From Microbacteriaceae bacterium X2B (GTDB lineage: Bacteria; Actinomycetota; Actinomycetes; Actinomycetales; Microbacteriaceae): a DNA stretch of 42,251 bases. Every line of letters begins with the position of its first letter. Position 1 is the stretch's first letter. The notes below the pieces were generated by a model. It was given only the letters and a program-made list of their open reading frames with translations. It had not been told where the DNA came from and did not search any database. The stretch covers positions 1-42,251 of the forward strand of contig SCPB01000019.1 in assembly GCA_005502445.1 (NCBI GenBank). Reading direction: 5' to 3'. A program made the position numbers and the translations under genes. Positions 32,172 to 40,950 of the stretch are shown here, piece after piece.

Positions 32172-33761
32172 CTAGGCGATGGCCTCCTGCTCGATGCGCG
32201 GGAAGAGTGCCGCGAGCGGCGTCGTGACGGCGCCGGCCGGCAACTGCCCCCACTCTCCCGCGTTCGGGATGCGCTGGTCGACGAGCGCTCCCAGGTGCGG
32301 TTCGGCGCCGAGCGCCGCCCACAGCGTCGCCGTCGACTGCGGCAGCACGGGCGAGAGCAGGACGGCGAGCGCGCGCAGCCCCTCTGCCGCGGTGTACAGG
32401 ATCGTGTGCAGCCGCTCGGTCTGCGACTCGTCCTTCGCGACTTTCCACGGCTCCTGAACCGTCAGGTAGCCGTTGAGCTCGTCGACGATCGTCCACACCG
32501 CCGCGATCGCCTCATGGATCGCGAAGCGGTCGATCGCGGCGCTCGCGGCGACCACGGCATCCGCGACGGTGCGATGGATGCCCGCCTCGGCCTCCGAGGG
32601 CGCGCCCGCCTCGGGCACGACGCCGTCGCAGTACTTCGCCGTCATCGCGACCACGCGCGAGGCGAGGTTGCCGAAGCCGTTGGCCAGCTCGGCCTGGTAG
32701 CGGGCCGAGAGGTCCTCCCAGCTGAACGAGCCGTCCTGCCCGAAGCTGATCGCACGCATGAAGTAGTAGCGGAACGCGTCGGAGCCGAACACGTCGGTGA
32801 TCTGCGACGGCGCGATGCCGGTGAGCTTCGACTTCGACATCTTCTCGCCGCCGACGAGCAGCCAGCCGTGGCCGAAGACGCGCGCGGGCACCGGCAGGTC
32901 GGCGGCCATGAGCATCGCCGGCCAGATGACGGCGTGGAACCGCGCGATGTCCTTGCCGACGATGTGGGCGCTCGGCCAGTAGCGGTCGAAGAGTTCGCCG
33001 GGGGCGTCGGGGCTCCAGCCGAGGGCGGAGATGTAGTTGATGAGGGCGTCGAACCAGACGTAGACGACGTGCTTGTCATCCCACGGAACGCGCACGCCCC
33101 AGTCGAAGCTCTGGCGCGAGATCGACAGGTCGTCGAGGCCGCGGCGCACGAACGACACGATCTCGTTGCGCAGGCTCTCGGGCTGGATGAAGTCGGGCTG
33201 CGACTCGTAGAGGTCGAGCAGCCGCTGCTGGTACTGACTCATGCGGAAGAAGTAGTTCTTCTCCTTCAGCACCTCGACCGGGCGGCCGTGGATGGGGCAC
33301 ACGAACTGGCCGGCGAACTCGCCGGCGCCCTCGACGAGGTCGGCGAGCTGCTTGTACTCCTCGCAGCCGACGCAGTAGTAGCCCTCGTACTCGCCGTCGT
33401 AGATGAGCCCGGCGTCGTAGAGCTTCTGCAGGAAGGCCTGCACGACGGTCTCGTGGCGCTCCTCCGTCGTGCGGATGAAGTCGTCGTTGGCGATGTCGAT
33501 CGTCTTCAGCAGCGGGATCCACGACTCGGCGACGAGCTTGTCCGCCCACTCCTTCGGGCTCACGCCGTTCGCGACGGCGGTGCGCAGGATCTTCTGACCG
33601 TGCTCGTCGGTGCCGGTGAGCGACCAGGTGTCGATGCCCGACTGCCGGTTCCAGCGCGCGAGCACGTCGGCCGCGACCTCAGTGTAGGCGTGCCCGATGT
33701 GGGGCGCGTCGTTGACGTAGAAGATCGGGGTCGTGACGGAGAAGGAGTCGCCTGCGGCCAT
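32172..33761 (-). CDS. metG: Methionyl-tRNA synthetase
   Basis: 529 residues, class I synthetase charging tRNA-Met. The HIGH motif is HIGH in DAPHIGHAYTEV, the KMSKS motif is KMSKSKL, and a zinc knuckle lies between (YYCVGCEEYK ... CPIHGRP). The short length and lack of a C-terminal tRNA-binding domain match the actinobacterial form. It is first in the metG-tatD-rsmA run. Its start is 151 bases from the divergent LacI regulator, in a region containing that regulator's likely operators. Confidence 0.97.
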   Translation of the reverse strand: MAAGDSFSVTTPIFYVNDAPHIGHAYTEVAADVLARWNRQSGIDTWSLTGTDEHGQKILRTAVANGVSPKEWADKLVAESWIPLLKTIDIANDDFIRTTEERHETVVQAFLQKLYDAGLIYDGEYEGYYCVGCEEYKQLADLVEGAGEFAGQFVCPIHGRPVEVLKEKNYFFRMSQYQQRLLDLYESQPDFIQPESLRNEIVSFVRRGLDDLSISRQSFDWGVRVPWDDKHVVYVWFDALINYISALGWSPDAPGELFDRYWPSAHIVGKDIARFHAVIWPAMLMAADLPVPARVFGHGWLLVGGEKMSKSKLTGIAPSQITDVFGSDAFRYYFMRAISFGQDGSFSWEDLSARYQAELANGFGNLASRVVAMTAKYCDGVVPEAGAPSEAEAGIHRTVADAVVAASAAIDRFAIHEAIAAVWTIVDELNGYLTVQEPWKVAKDESQTERLHTILYTAAEGLRALAVLLSPVLPQSTATLWAALGAEPHLGALVDQRIPNAGEWGQLPAGAVTTPLAALFPRIEQEAIA

Positions 33762-33829
33762 AACGCCCCAGTCTACGGGCGAGCGGATGCGCGTTTCGGC
33801 GGGGCGGTGCAGCCGTCGCAGCGGGGCAA

Positions 33830-33859
33830 TTGGACAAAGCTGGTAATGCGTATTACTAT
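33830..33859 (+). promoter_or_regulatory. Likely promoter of the LacI-sugar operon
   Basis: A -35 TTGGAC (33830-33835), an 18-base spacer and a -10 TACTAT (33854-33859) would start transcription near 33866, about 47 bases before the regulator ATG. The first operator overlaps the spacer and -10, as expected for repression. Confidence 0.5.
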
Positions 33860-33887
33860 CTCCGTCAACCCCAAGTAATGCGCATTA
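33844..33887. promoter_or_regulatory. Two LacI-type operators
   Basis: TAATGCGCATTA (33876-33887) is a perfect 12-bp palindrome with a central CG, as in LacI/GalR operators. TAATGCGTATTA (33844-33855) differs from it in one base. They lie 32 bases apart (about three helical turns), one over the promoter and one just downstream of it, suggesting autorepression by the adjacent LacI protein. metG, divergent, may also be touched. Confidence 0.7.
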
Positions 33888-33912
33888 GTCGCGCTCGACC
33901 AGCAAGGTAAGG

Positions 33913-34971
33913 ATGCCCACCCGCATGGCCAATCCGGGCAAGACGAAGATGACCCAGCGCCGCATCGCCGAGCTCGCCGGGGTGAGCCAGGCGACCGTGT
34001 CGCTCGTGCTCAACGGCAAGGCCGATGCCGAGGTGCGGATCCCGGCATCGACGCGGCAGCGCGTGCTCGACGTGATCGCCGGCACCTCGTACGTCGCCGA
34101 CCCGGCGGCCCGTCGGCTCGCCGGCGTCGGCAACAAGATCCTCGGGGTCTTCACCTACGAGCCGGCCTTCCCGAGCGCGAGCATCGACTTCTACACGCCC
34201 CTGCTCACCGGCATCGAGGCGGAGGCCGAGAAGCTCGGCTGCGACCTGCTCGTGTTCACGAGCGCCCCGGTCGAGAACAGCCGGCGACGCCTCTTCCACG
34301 AGAACAACCGTCTCGGCCTGGCCGACGGGGCGCTCCTGCTCGGCCGGGAGATGGACCCCGTCGAGCTCCAGCGCCTCGTCGCCATGGACTTCCCCTTCGT
34401 CGCGATCGGACGCCGCGACGTCGATGGCGTACCGTACGTCGGCGTCGACTACGCCACGGGCACGGCTCTGCTCGCCCGCCGGGCCTACGACCTCGGCCAT
34501 CGGCGCTTCGCTCTGCTGCATCTCGACTCCACCGGCGAATCGGGCCTCGACCGCCAGCGCGGATTCCACGACGAACTCGCGACGCATCCCGACGCGAGGG
34601 TATGGACGGGGCCGGCGACGAGCGGCAACCTCGCCCCGATCTGGCGCAGCATCCGCGACTTCGCCCCGACGGTGGTCTTCGTCGAATCGCCGGAGCACGC
34701 CGCCGAACTCGCCCGGATCGCGCGGGACGACGGCGTCGAGATCCCGCGGGATCTCTCCGTCGTGGTGCTCGGCGAGGTCGCTGTGCCCGACGCGCTCGCG
34801 ACCGACTTCACGCGCCTTTCGCCCCCCCGCGTGCGCCTCGGCGCCGAGGCGGTGATCCTGCTGAGCCGGATGCTCGATCCCGATGACGAGCCGGCGCCCG
34901 CCGAGCTCCGCCGGCTGCTCGACTGCGGCATCGCGGATGGAGCCACCCTCGTCGCTCCGGTGACGGCATGA
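33913..34971 (+). CDS. LacI-family transcriptional regulator of the sugar operon
   Basis: 352 residues. The N-terminal helix-turn-helix is unmistakable (MTQRRIAELAGVSQATVS at about 13-30, hinge helix VRIPASTRQRVLDVI). The rest is a periplasmic-binding-protein-like sugar-sensing core. ATG 33913 is preceded by AAGG at 5 bases; ATG 33925 is an alternative. Its stop overlaps the start of the FAD oxidoreductase as ATGA, so regulator and operon are one transcription unit behind the two palindromic operators. It probably represses until a sugar imported by the downstream transporter binds. The inducer is unknown. Confidence 0.93.
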   Translation: MPTRMANPGKTKMTQRRIAELAGVSQATVSLVLNGKADAEVRIPASTRQRVLDVIAGTSYVADPAARRLAGVGNKILGVFTYEPAFPSASIDFYTPLLTGIEAEAEKLGCDLLVFTSAPVENSRRRLFHENNRLGLADGALLLGREMDPVELQRLVAMDFPFVAIGRRDVDGVPYVGVDYATGTALLARRAYDLGHRRFALLHLDSTGESGLDRQRGFHDELATHPDARVWTGPATSGNLAPIWRSIRDFAPTVVFVESPEHAAELARIARDDGVEIPRDLSVVVLGEVAVPDALATDFTRLSPPRVRLGAEAVILLSRMLDPDDEPAPAELRRLLDCGIADGATLVAPVTA

Positions 34972-36575
34972 GCGCGCTCCGGTGCGAGGTCCTCGTCGTC
35001 GGGGGCGGAATGGGCGGTGTCGCGGCCGCACTCGCAGCAGCGGAAGCCGGGCGCACCGTGATCCTGACGGAGGACCAGCCGTGGCTCGGCGGGCAGCTGA
35101 CCAGCCAGGCGGTTCCGATGGACGAACACACCTGGGTCGAGCAGTTCGGCGTCTCGGCGACCTACCGGCGCTTGCGCGAGAGGATCCGCGACTACTACCG
35201 CCACAACTACCCGCTGACCGCGGCGGCGCGGCGCGACCCCGCGCTGAACCCCGGAGCCGGACTCGTCAGCCGACTGTGCGCCGAGCCCCGAGTCGCCGCG
35301 GCCGTCATCGACGAGCTGCTCGCGCCGTGGCGGTCGAGCGGGCGCCTGCAGGTCCTGCAGCCCTACCGTCCGGTCGCCGCGGACACCGACGGAGACACGG
35401 TGCGCGCGGTCGAGCTCGAACATCGGCAGACGGGCGCGCGCCTCCAGGTGTCGGCCGACTACGTCCTCGACGCGACCGAGCTGGGCGACCTGCTGCCGCT
35501 CACGGGCACCGAGTACGTGACCGGCTTCGAATCCCGCGCCGACACCGGCGAACCCAGCGCGCCGGTCGAGGCGCAGCCCGACAACCAGCAGGCGATCAGC
35601 TGGTGCTTCGTCATCGACCACGTCGACGGCGATCACACGATCGACCGGCCGCACGACTACGACCGCTGGCGCGCGCTCCAGCCCGACTTCTGGGGTGCGC
35701 CGATGCTCTCGCTCACGGGCCCCGACCCGCGCACGCTGCAGCCGGTGACGCGCACCTTCACGCCGAACCAGCCGGAGGACGACCCGACGCGCCTCATCGC
35801 CGACCAGCGCGCGAGCGGCGGCGACCGCGAGCTGTGGACCTTCCGCCGCATCGCCGCGCGCGCCAACTTCACCGGCGACCTCTACCCGAGCGACATCGTG
35901 CTCGTGAACTGGCCGATGATCGACTACATCGACGGCACCGTCGTCGACAACCCGGATGCCGCATCCCACTTCGAGGGCGCCCGCCGCCAGTCCCTGTCGA
36001 TGTTCTACTGGCTGCAGACGGAGGCGCCCCGCCCCGACGGCGGCACCGGCTGGCCAGGGCTGCGCCTCCGCGGCGACATCACCGGAACCGACGACGGGTT
36101 CGCGCAAGCCGCGTACATCCGCGAATCCCGCCGCATCCGCGCCGAGGTCACGGTGCGCGAGCAGGATCTCTCGATCGCCGTGCGCGGGCACGGGCGGCCT
36201 GCGCGGTTCGCCGACTCGGTCGGCATCGGCATGTACCGGATCGACCTGCACCCCTCCACGGGAGGGGACAACTACATCGACGTCGCTTCGGCGCCGTTCG
36301 AGATCCCGCTCGGCGCGCTGATCCCGGTTCGGACCCGGAATCTGCTCGCCGCGGGAAAGAACGTCGGCACCACTCACATCACCAACGGAGCATTCCGACT
36401 CCACCCGGTGGAGTGGAGCATCGGCGAGGCGGCGGGCTGGCTAGCGGCCTTCTGTCTGGACCGTGCGGTTGATCCCCGCACGGTCCGCACCACCCCTCGA
36501 CTCCTCGAGGAATTCCAATCCCTTCTCCACCGCTCCGGCGTCGAGCTGCACTGGCCCGACGTCGAGGGCTACTGA
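34968..36575 (+). CDS. FAD-dependent oxidoreductase (FAD_oxidored family)
   Basis: 535 residues. A Rossmann FAD motif at the N-terminus (LVVGGGMGGVAAA, GxGxxG at 12-17), then the sequence WLGGQLTSQAVP, which is typical of the PF12831-type FAD oxidoreductases often found beside carbohydrate transport genes. The C-terminal FAD contact region is LLAAGKNVGTTHITNGAFRL. No signal peptide, so the enzyme is cytosolic. It likely oxidises the imported sugar or a derivative; sometimes such proteins are mis-annotated as xanthan lyases. Start overlaps the regulator stop (ATGA). 21 bases separate it from the binding-protein gene. Confidence 0.85.
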   Translation: MSALRCEVLVVGGGMGGVAAALAAAEAGRTVILTEDQPWLGGQLTSQAVPMDEHTWVEQFGVSATYRRLRERIRDYYRHNYPLTAAARRDPALNPGAGLVSRLCAEPRVAAAVIDELLAPWRSSGRLQVLQPYRPVAADTDGDTVRAVELEHRQTGARLQVSADYVLDATELGDLLPLTGTEYVTGFESRADTGEPSAPVEAQPDNQQAISWCFVIDHVDGDHTIDRPHDYDRWRALQPDFWGAPMLSLTGPDPRTLQPVTRTFTPNQPEDDPTRLIADQRASGGDRELWTFRRIAARANFTGDLYPSDIVLVNWPMIDYIDGTVVDNPDAASHFEGARRQSLSMFYWLQTEAPRPDGGTGWPGLRLRGDITGTDDGFAQAAYIRESRRIRAEVTVREQDLSIAVRGHGRPARFADSVGIGMYRIDLHPSTGGDNYIDVASAPFEIPLGALIPVRTRNLLAAGKNVGTTHITNGAFRLHPVEWSIGEAAGWLAAFCLDRAVDPRTVRTTPRLLEEFQSLLHRSGVELHWPDVEGY

Positions 36576-36596
36576 CACCCACCAAGGAGCAATCCC

Positions 36597-37880
36597 ATGA
36601 GATCAGCGAAGATGCTGACCGCCACCGGCGCGCTGGCCGCGTCGGCGATTACGCTCGCCGCGTGCAGCGCACCGGCCCCCGCGGAGCCCGAGGGCCCCGT
36701 CGACCTCCGGATGACCGTCTGGACTTCGAACGAGGACCACCTGGCCCTGTTCGACTCCATCGCCGAGGCGTACATGGCCGAGAACGAGAACGTCTCCTCG
36801 GTGACGTTCGATCCCCTCCCCTTCGACGACTACACCACGACCATCACGACGCAGATCGCTGGCGGCAACGCCCCCGATCTCGCCTGGGTGCTCGAGAATG
36901 CCGCGCTCGACTTCGTCGGCAGCGGCGCTCTGCTCGATCTCGCCCCGACCTTCGAGGCGGCCGAGGGCTTCGAGTACGACGACCTCTCCGACGCGGCGAC
37001 GGGCCTGTGGCGCCAGGGCGACGGGCTGTACGCCTACCCGTTCTCGACCTCGCCGTTCGCGGTCTTCTCCAACACCACGCTCCTGGCCGAGGCGAACCTG
37101 CCCAGCGCCGGCGAGCAGGTCGCCGCCGGCGACTGGAACTGGGACGCGGTCGCCGCCAACGGCGCGGCCGTGAACGCCGCGACGGGCAAGGCCGGCTTCA
37201 TCGTCCGCGACTTCGAGTACCAGCAGTGGGACCTCCTCTCGACGGTCTGGAACGGCTGGGGCGCCCAGCCCTGGAACGATGACCGCACCGAGTGCACGAT
37301 CGACTCCGACGAGATGGTGGACGCCTTCGAGTTCCTGCACGAGGCCGCGTTCGAGACCGGCGCCATGCCGGGCCCCGGCACGACCGCCGACTTCTTCGCC
37401 GGCGAGGCCGCGTACACCGTGACGCAGATCTCACGCGCCGGGCTCCTCGCGGAGGCTGGCTTCGACTGGGAGCTGAACCCGCTGCCGGAAGGCCCCGCGG
37501 GCGAGTACTCGGTCGTCGGGCAGGCGGGCATCGGCGTGATCGCCGACAGCCCGAACGCCCAGGTCGCCGCCGACTTCCTCGCGTTCTTCACGAACCCGGA
37601 GAACTCGCGCCAGCTCGCGCAGTACTTCCCGCCGCCGCGGGAGTCGCTGCTGACCGGCGAGACGCTCGCGAAGACCAACCCGCTGCTGAGCGCCGAGCAG
37701 CTCGACAGCGTCGTCATCGAGGGCATCGCGACGGGGGTCACGCGCCCGTCGATCGAGGGTTCGGCCGAGATCCAGCAGGCCGTGCGCTCGGAGCTGGACG
37801 CGCTCTGGACGCCCGACGCGGACATCCCCGCGGTGCTGTCGGCGACGTGCGACGCGATGCAGCCGCTCATCCAGGGCTGA
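36597..37880 (+). CDS. Carbohydrate ABC transporter substrate-binding lipoprotein
   Basis: 427 residues. A lipoprotein signal with lipobox LAAC (Cys23) anchors it outside the membrane. The mature part is a family 1 extracellular solute-binding protein: LRMTVWTSNEDH, TTQIAGGNAPDLAWV, and FPPPRESLL near the C-terminus. A clear AAGGAG ribosome site lies 7 bases before ATG 36597. It delivers sugars or oligosaccharides to the two permeases that follow. Which sugar cannot be told from the sequence. Confidence 0.93.
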   Translation: MRSAKMLTATGALAASAITLAACSAPAPAEPEGPVDLRMTVWTSNEDHLALFDSIAEAYMAENENVSSVTFDPLPFDDYTTTITTQIAGGNAPDLAWVLENAALDFVGSGALLDLAPTFEAAEGFEYDDLSDAATGLWRQGDGLYAYPFSTSPFAVFSNTTLLAEANLPSAGEQVAAGDWNWDAVAANGAAVNAATGKAGFIVRDFEYQQWDLLSTVWNGWGAQPWNDDRTECTIDSDEMVDAFEFLHEAAFETGAMPGPGTTADFFAGEAAYTVTQISRAGLLAEAGFDWELNPLPEGPAGEYSVVGQAGIGVIADSPNAQVAADFLAFFTNPENSRQLAQYFPPPRESLLTGETLAKTNPLLSAEQLDSVVIEGIATGVTRPSIEGSAEIQQAVRSELDALWTPDADIPAVLSATCDAMQPLIQG

Positions 37881-37882
37881 CC

Positions 37883-38836
37883 GTGACCGTCACCGTTGTT
37901 CGCGCGCTCCCGGACCGGGCTCCGGCCCGGGCCGGGGGCGCGCCCCGGCGGCGCCCTTCCCGACAGCGCCGGCAGGACGCCCTCGTCGGCTACCTCTTCA
38001 TCGCCCCGCAGGCCCTCGGCATCGCCGCCTTCGTACTCGTGCCGCTCGGTCTGATCGCCTACTACAGCGCCCACGAGTGGAACGTGCTCGCCGGCAGCTT
38101 CCGCTTCGTCGGCACCGAGAACGTCGAGCGGCTGTTCGCCGATCCGCGGCTCGCCGGCGTGCTGCAGGCCACCGCCGTGTTCTCGATCGGCCTCGTGATC
38201 GCCAACCTCACCCTCGCCCTCGCCCTCGCTGTGCTGCTGAACCGCCGGATGCGCGGGGTCGGCTTCTTCCGGACCGTCTTCTTCTCGCCCGTGGTCGTCT
38301 CGCTCGTCGCCTGGACGATCGTCTGGGGCTTCCTCCTGCAGGCCGACGGCGGCATCAACGGGATGCTCGCCACGATCGGCATCGAGGGGCCCAACTGGCT
38401 GCGCGAGGGGCCGACGGCGATGGCCAGCGTCGTCATCGTGCAGGTGTTCAAAAACGTCGGCCTCAACATGGTGCTGTTCCTCGCCGCCCTCCAGGGCGTG
38501 CCGCACGAGCTCTTCGAGGCCGCGCGCGTCGACGGCGCCCGACCCGCGACGATCTTCTGGCGCATCACCTTCCCGATGATCTCTCCGACGATCCTGCTCA
38601 CGGTCATCATCACGATCGTGGGTTCGCTGCAGGTCTTCGCCCAGATCGCCGTGCTGACGCAGGGCGGCCCGGGAACCTCGACCACCGTGCTCGTCTACTA
38701 CCTCTTCCAGCAGGCCTTCCAGTTCGGCAAGTTCGGCTACGGCTCCGTGCTGGCGATCCTGCTGTTCCTCATCGTGCTCGTGCTGACGATCGTGCAATGG
38801 ACGCTGCGCCGGAAGTGGGTCTTCCATGAGAACTGA
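37883..38836 (+). CDS. Carbohydrate ABC transporter permease (MalF/UgpA type)
   Basis: 317 residues from GTG 37883, two bases after the stop of the binding protein. Six hydrophobic segments are visible and the EAA loop EAARVDGARPATIFWRITFP contacts the ATPase. The N-terminal 35 residues are Arg/Pro-rich and cytoplasmic. Its end overlaps the next permease start by 11 bases. This is MalF-type half of the transporter. Confidence 0.93.
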   Translation: MTVTVVRALPDRAPARAGGAPRRRPSRQRRQDALVGYLFIAPQALGIAAFVLVPLGLIAYYSAHEWNVLAGSFRFVGTENVERLFADPRLAGVLQATAVFSIGLVIANLTLALALAVLLNRRMRGVGFFRTVFFSPVVVSLVAWTIVWGFLLQADGGINGMLATIGIEGPNWLREGPTAMASVVIVQVFKNVGLNMVLFLAALQGVPHELFEAARVDGARPATIFWRITFPMISPTILLTVIITIVGSLQVFAQIAVLTQGGPGTSTTVLVYYLFQQAFQFGKFGYGSVLAILLFLIVLVLTIVQWTLRRKWVFHEN

Positions 38837-39707
38837 GACGGCCACGGACGTGAGCCACGCATCACGCCGCTCACGCCGCCGTACCCTGTCGTACCTCGCG
38901 TTCTACGTCGTGATGACGGTGCTCGCGGTGCCCTTCGTCTTCCCGACGTGGTGGATGATCACCTCGAGCTTCAAGCCGATCACCGAGATCTTCGCCTTCC
39001 CGCCGACGCTCGTGCCGGCGAACCCGACGATCCAGCCGTTCGTCGACGTGTTCGCACTGCAACCGTTCGCGCAGCAGTACTGGAACTCGGCCTATGTCTC
39101 GATCGTGGTGACGATCGGCACGATGCTCGTCTCATCCCTCGCCGGGTACGCCTTCGCGCGCATCCAGTTCCCGGGTGCGAACGCGATCTTCCTCGTCGTC
39201 CTCGTGGGGCTCCTGATCCCGTCGGAGGTGACGATCGTGCCTCTCTTCCAGATGTTCAACGGGCTGGGACTCATCGACACGCACTGGCCGATCATCCTCG
39301 TCTCGACCTTCGGGGCGCCGAGCGTGCTGACGACGTTCATCATGCGGCAGTTCTTCCTCGCCCTGCCGGTCGAGCTCGAGGAGGCCGCGCGCCTCGACGG
39401 GCTCAACCGCTTCTCGATCTGGTGGCGCATCGCCCTGCCGCTCGCGCGTCCCGCGCTCGCGGCCGTCGCGATCTTCTCGTTCCTGCACGTATGGAACCTC
39501 TACCTCGAACCCACGGTGTACCTGCAGTCGAACGAGCTGTTCACGCTGCCGGTCGCGCTGACGCGGTTCACCGACGCCTATGGCGGAGCACTGTGGAACG
39601 TGCAGCTCGCGGCCGCGACCATGACGGCCGTGCCCGTGCTGCTCGTCTTCATCGTCGCGCAGAGGCAGTTCGTCGAGGGGCTCGCCCACACGGGGCTGAA
39701 GGGCTGA
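38826..39707 (+). CDS. Carbohydrate ABC transporter permease (MalG/UgpE type)
   Basis: 293 residues with six membrane segments. The EAA loop is EAARLDGLNRFSIWWRIALP, and the N-terminal TWWMITSSFKP is typical of MalG-type partners. ATG 38826 lies inside the end of the previous permease gene. No ATPase gene follows, so a shared MsiK-like ATPase elsewhere in the genome presumably powers uptake, as in many actinobacteria. It is the last gene of the operon. Confidence 0.93.
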   Translation: MRTETATDVSHASRRSRRRTLSYLAFYVVMTVLAVPFVFPTWWMITSSFKPITEIFAFPPTLVPANPTIQPFVDVFALQPFAQQYWNSAYVSIVVTIGTMLVSSLAGYAFARIQFPGANAIFLVVLVGLLIPSEVTIVPLFQMFNGLGLIDTHWPIILVSTFGAPSVLTTFIMRQFFLALPVELEEAARLDGLNRFSIWWRIALPLARPALAAVAIFSFLHVWNLYLEPTVYLQSNELFTLPVALTRFTDAYGGALWNVQLAAATMTAVPVLLVFIVAQRQFVEGLAHTGLKG

Positions 39708-40078
39708 GCGGCACGGCGGCGGCCGCCGTGAAGGGCGTGCACCCGCCGCGAGCACACGAGCACCCCAGATCGGTCACTCGTCGCCTTCGCCTGCGCTCTG
39801 TGAAGCAACACATGACTGATCTGGGAGGGCGACCGCACGCCGCCGTCGCTGTGCTCCCCGGGAGCGAGGGGGGCGAGAACCCTCTGGCCCAGCGTGCGCG
39901 CCGCGGCATGTGCCGGGAGAGGCACACGCGCCGAGGAAGCGGAGCCGTCGGCGAGAGCGGTCAGGGCAGCAGGCGTCGGGCAGACGGGAGCCGGGGTGCT
40001 CCGCCAGTGACGAGAGCAGGTCCGCTCACCCGTGACGCGGCGGCGGCCGTTGCGGCCTGCGGCGCGGCGAACCGCTCC
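39708..40078. other. 371-base gap after the sugar operon
   Basis: I see no supported gene. The only structure is the inverted repeat at 39764-39825. The rest is GC-rich sequence without promoter-like elements; the gap lies between two converging genes, so none is required. Confidence 0.6.
39764..39825. repeat. Inverted repeat after the sugar operon
   Basis: CCCAGATCGGTCA (39764-39776) and TGACTGATCTGGG (39813-39825) are complementary over 12 of 13 bases across a 36-base loop. It may form the operon terminator, or be a further dispersed palindrome. Confidence 0.5.
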
Positions 40079-40906
40079 TTAGCCCGGGCGCTTCGCGGCG
40101 AGCGCCGCCGCGTAGAGCTCGCGCGTGCCGAGCCCGGTGGCGTCGGCGACCGCCGACGCCGCATCCTTCAGCCGCTCGCCGGCGGCGACGCGCGACAGCA
40201 CCTCGGCGACCGCGGCGGGCACGTCGCCCGAACGGGCGGGGGCGCCCTCGACGACGATGACGATCTCGCCACGGGCGCCCTCGGCGAAGCGCTCGGCGAG
40301 CACGGCGAGGGTGCCGCGCGCGACCTCCTCGAACTTCTTGGTCAGCTCTCGGCAGACGGCGGCGCGGCGGTCGGGGCCGAAGACGTCGCGCAGGTCGGCG
40401 AGAGCCGCGTCGATGCGGTGCGGCGCCTCGAAGAAGATGATCGTGCGCTGCTCGGCGGCGAGAGCGCGCAGGTGGGAGGCGCGGCCCTTGCGGGGCAGGA
40501 AGCCCTCGAAGGCGAAGCGGTCGGTCGGCAGCCCGCTCAGCACGAGGGCGGTGAGCACGGCGCTCGGGCCGGGCAGCGCCGTCACGGTCACGCCGGCCGC
40601 GATAGCCGCCTCGACGAGGACGTAGCCGGGGTCGCTGATGCCGGGCATTCCGGCGTCGGTGAGCACGATGACGTCGTGGTCGCGCGCGAGCTCGACGAGC
40701 TCTGCCGACTTCGCGCGCTCGTTGTGCTCGTGCAACGCGAGCAGCCGCGGTCGGTTCTCGATGCCGAGGGCGCGCAGCAGGTGGGCGGCCGTGCGGGTGT
40801 CCTCGGCGACGACGTGCTCGGCCGCCTCGAGGGTCTCGATGAGTCGCCGCGACGCGTCGCCGAGGTTGCCGATGGGGGTGGCGGCGAGCACGATCACGGG
40901 CCCCAT
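40079..40906 (-). CDS. rsmI: 16S rRNA (cytidine-1402-2'-O)-methyltransferase
   Basis: 275 residues, tetrapyrrole-methylase fold. LAATPIGNLGDASRR, the VAEDTRTAAHLL block, LTDAGMPGISDPG and the SAM-binding LPGPSAVLTAL are diagnostic, and FEAPHRIDAAL is conserved in the family. It ribose-methylates C1402 of 16S rRNA. I chose ATG 40906 (MGPVIVLA); the frame is open further upstream but lacks family sequence. It is divergent from the mannosyltransferase, an arrangement conserved in actinobacteria. Confidence 0.95.
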   Translation of the reverse strand: MGPVIVLAATPIGNLGDASRRLIETLEAAEHVVAEDTRTAAHLLRALGIENRPRLLALHEHNERAKSAELVELARDHDVIVLTDAGMPGISDPGYVLVEAAIAAGVTVTALPGPSAVLTALVLSGLPTDRFAFEGFLPRKGRASHLRALAAEQRTIIFFEAPHRIDAALADLRDVFGPDRRAAVCRELTKKFEEVARGTLAVLAERFAEGARGEIVIVVEGAPARSGDVPAAVAEVLSRVAAGERLKDAASAVADATGLGTRELYAAALAAKRPG

Positions 40907-40950
40907 CCTCCCACCCGGGTTCGGCGGGGCGGCGCGGATAGCATGAGCGC

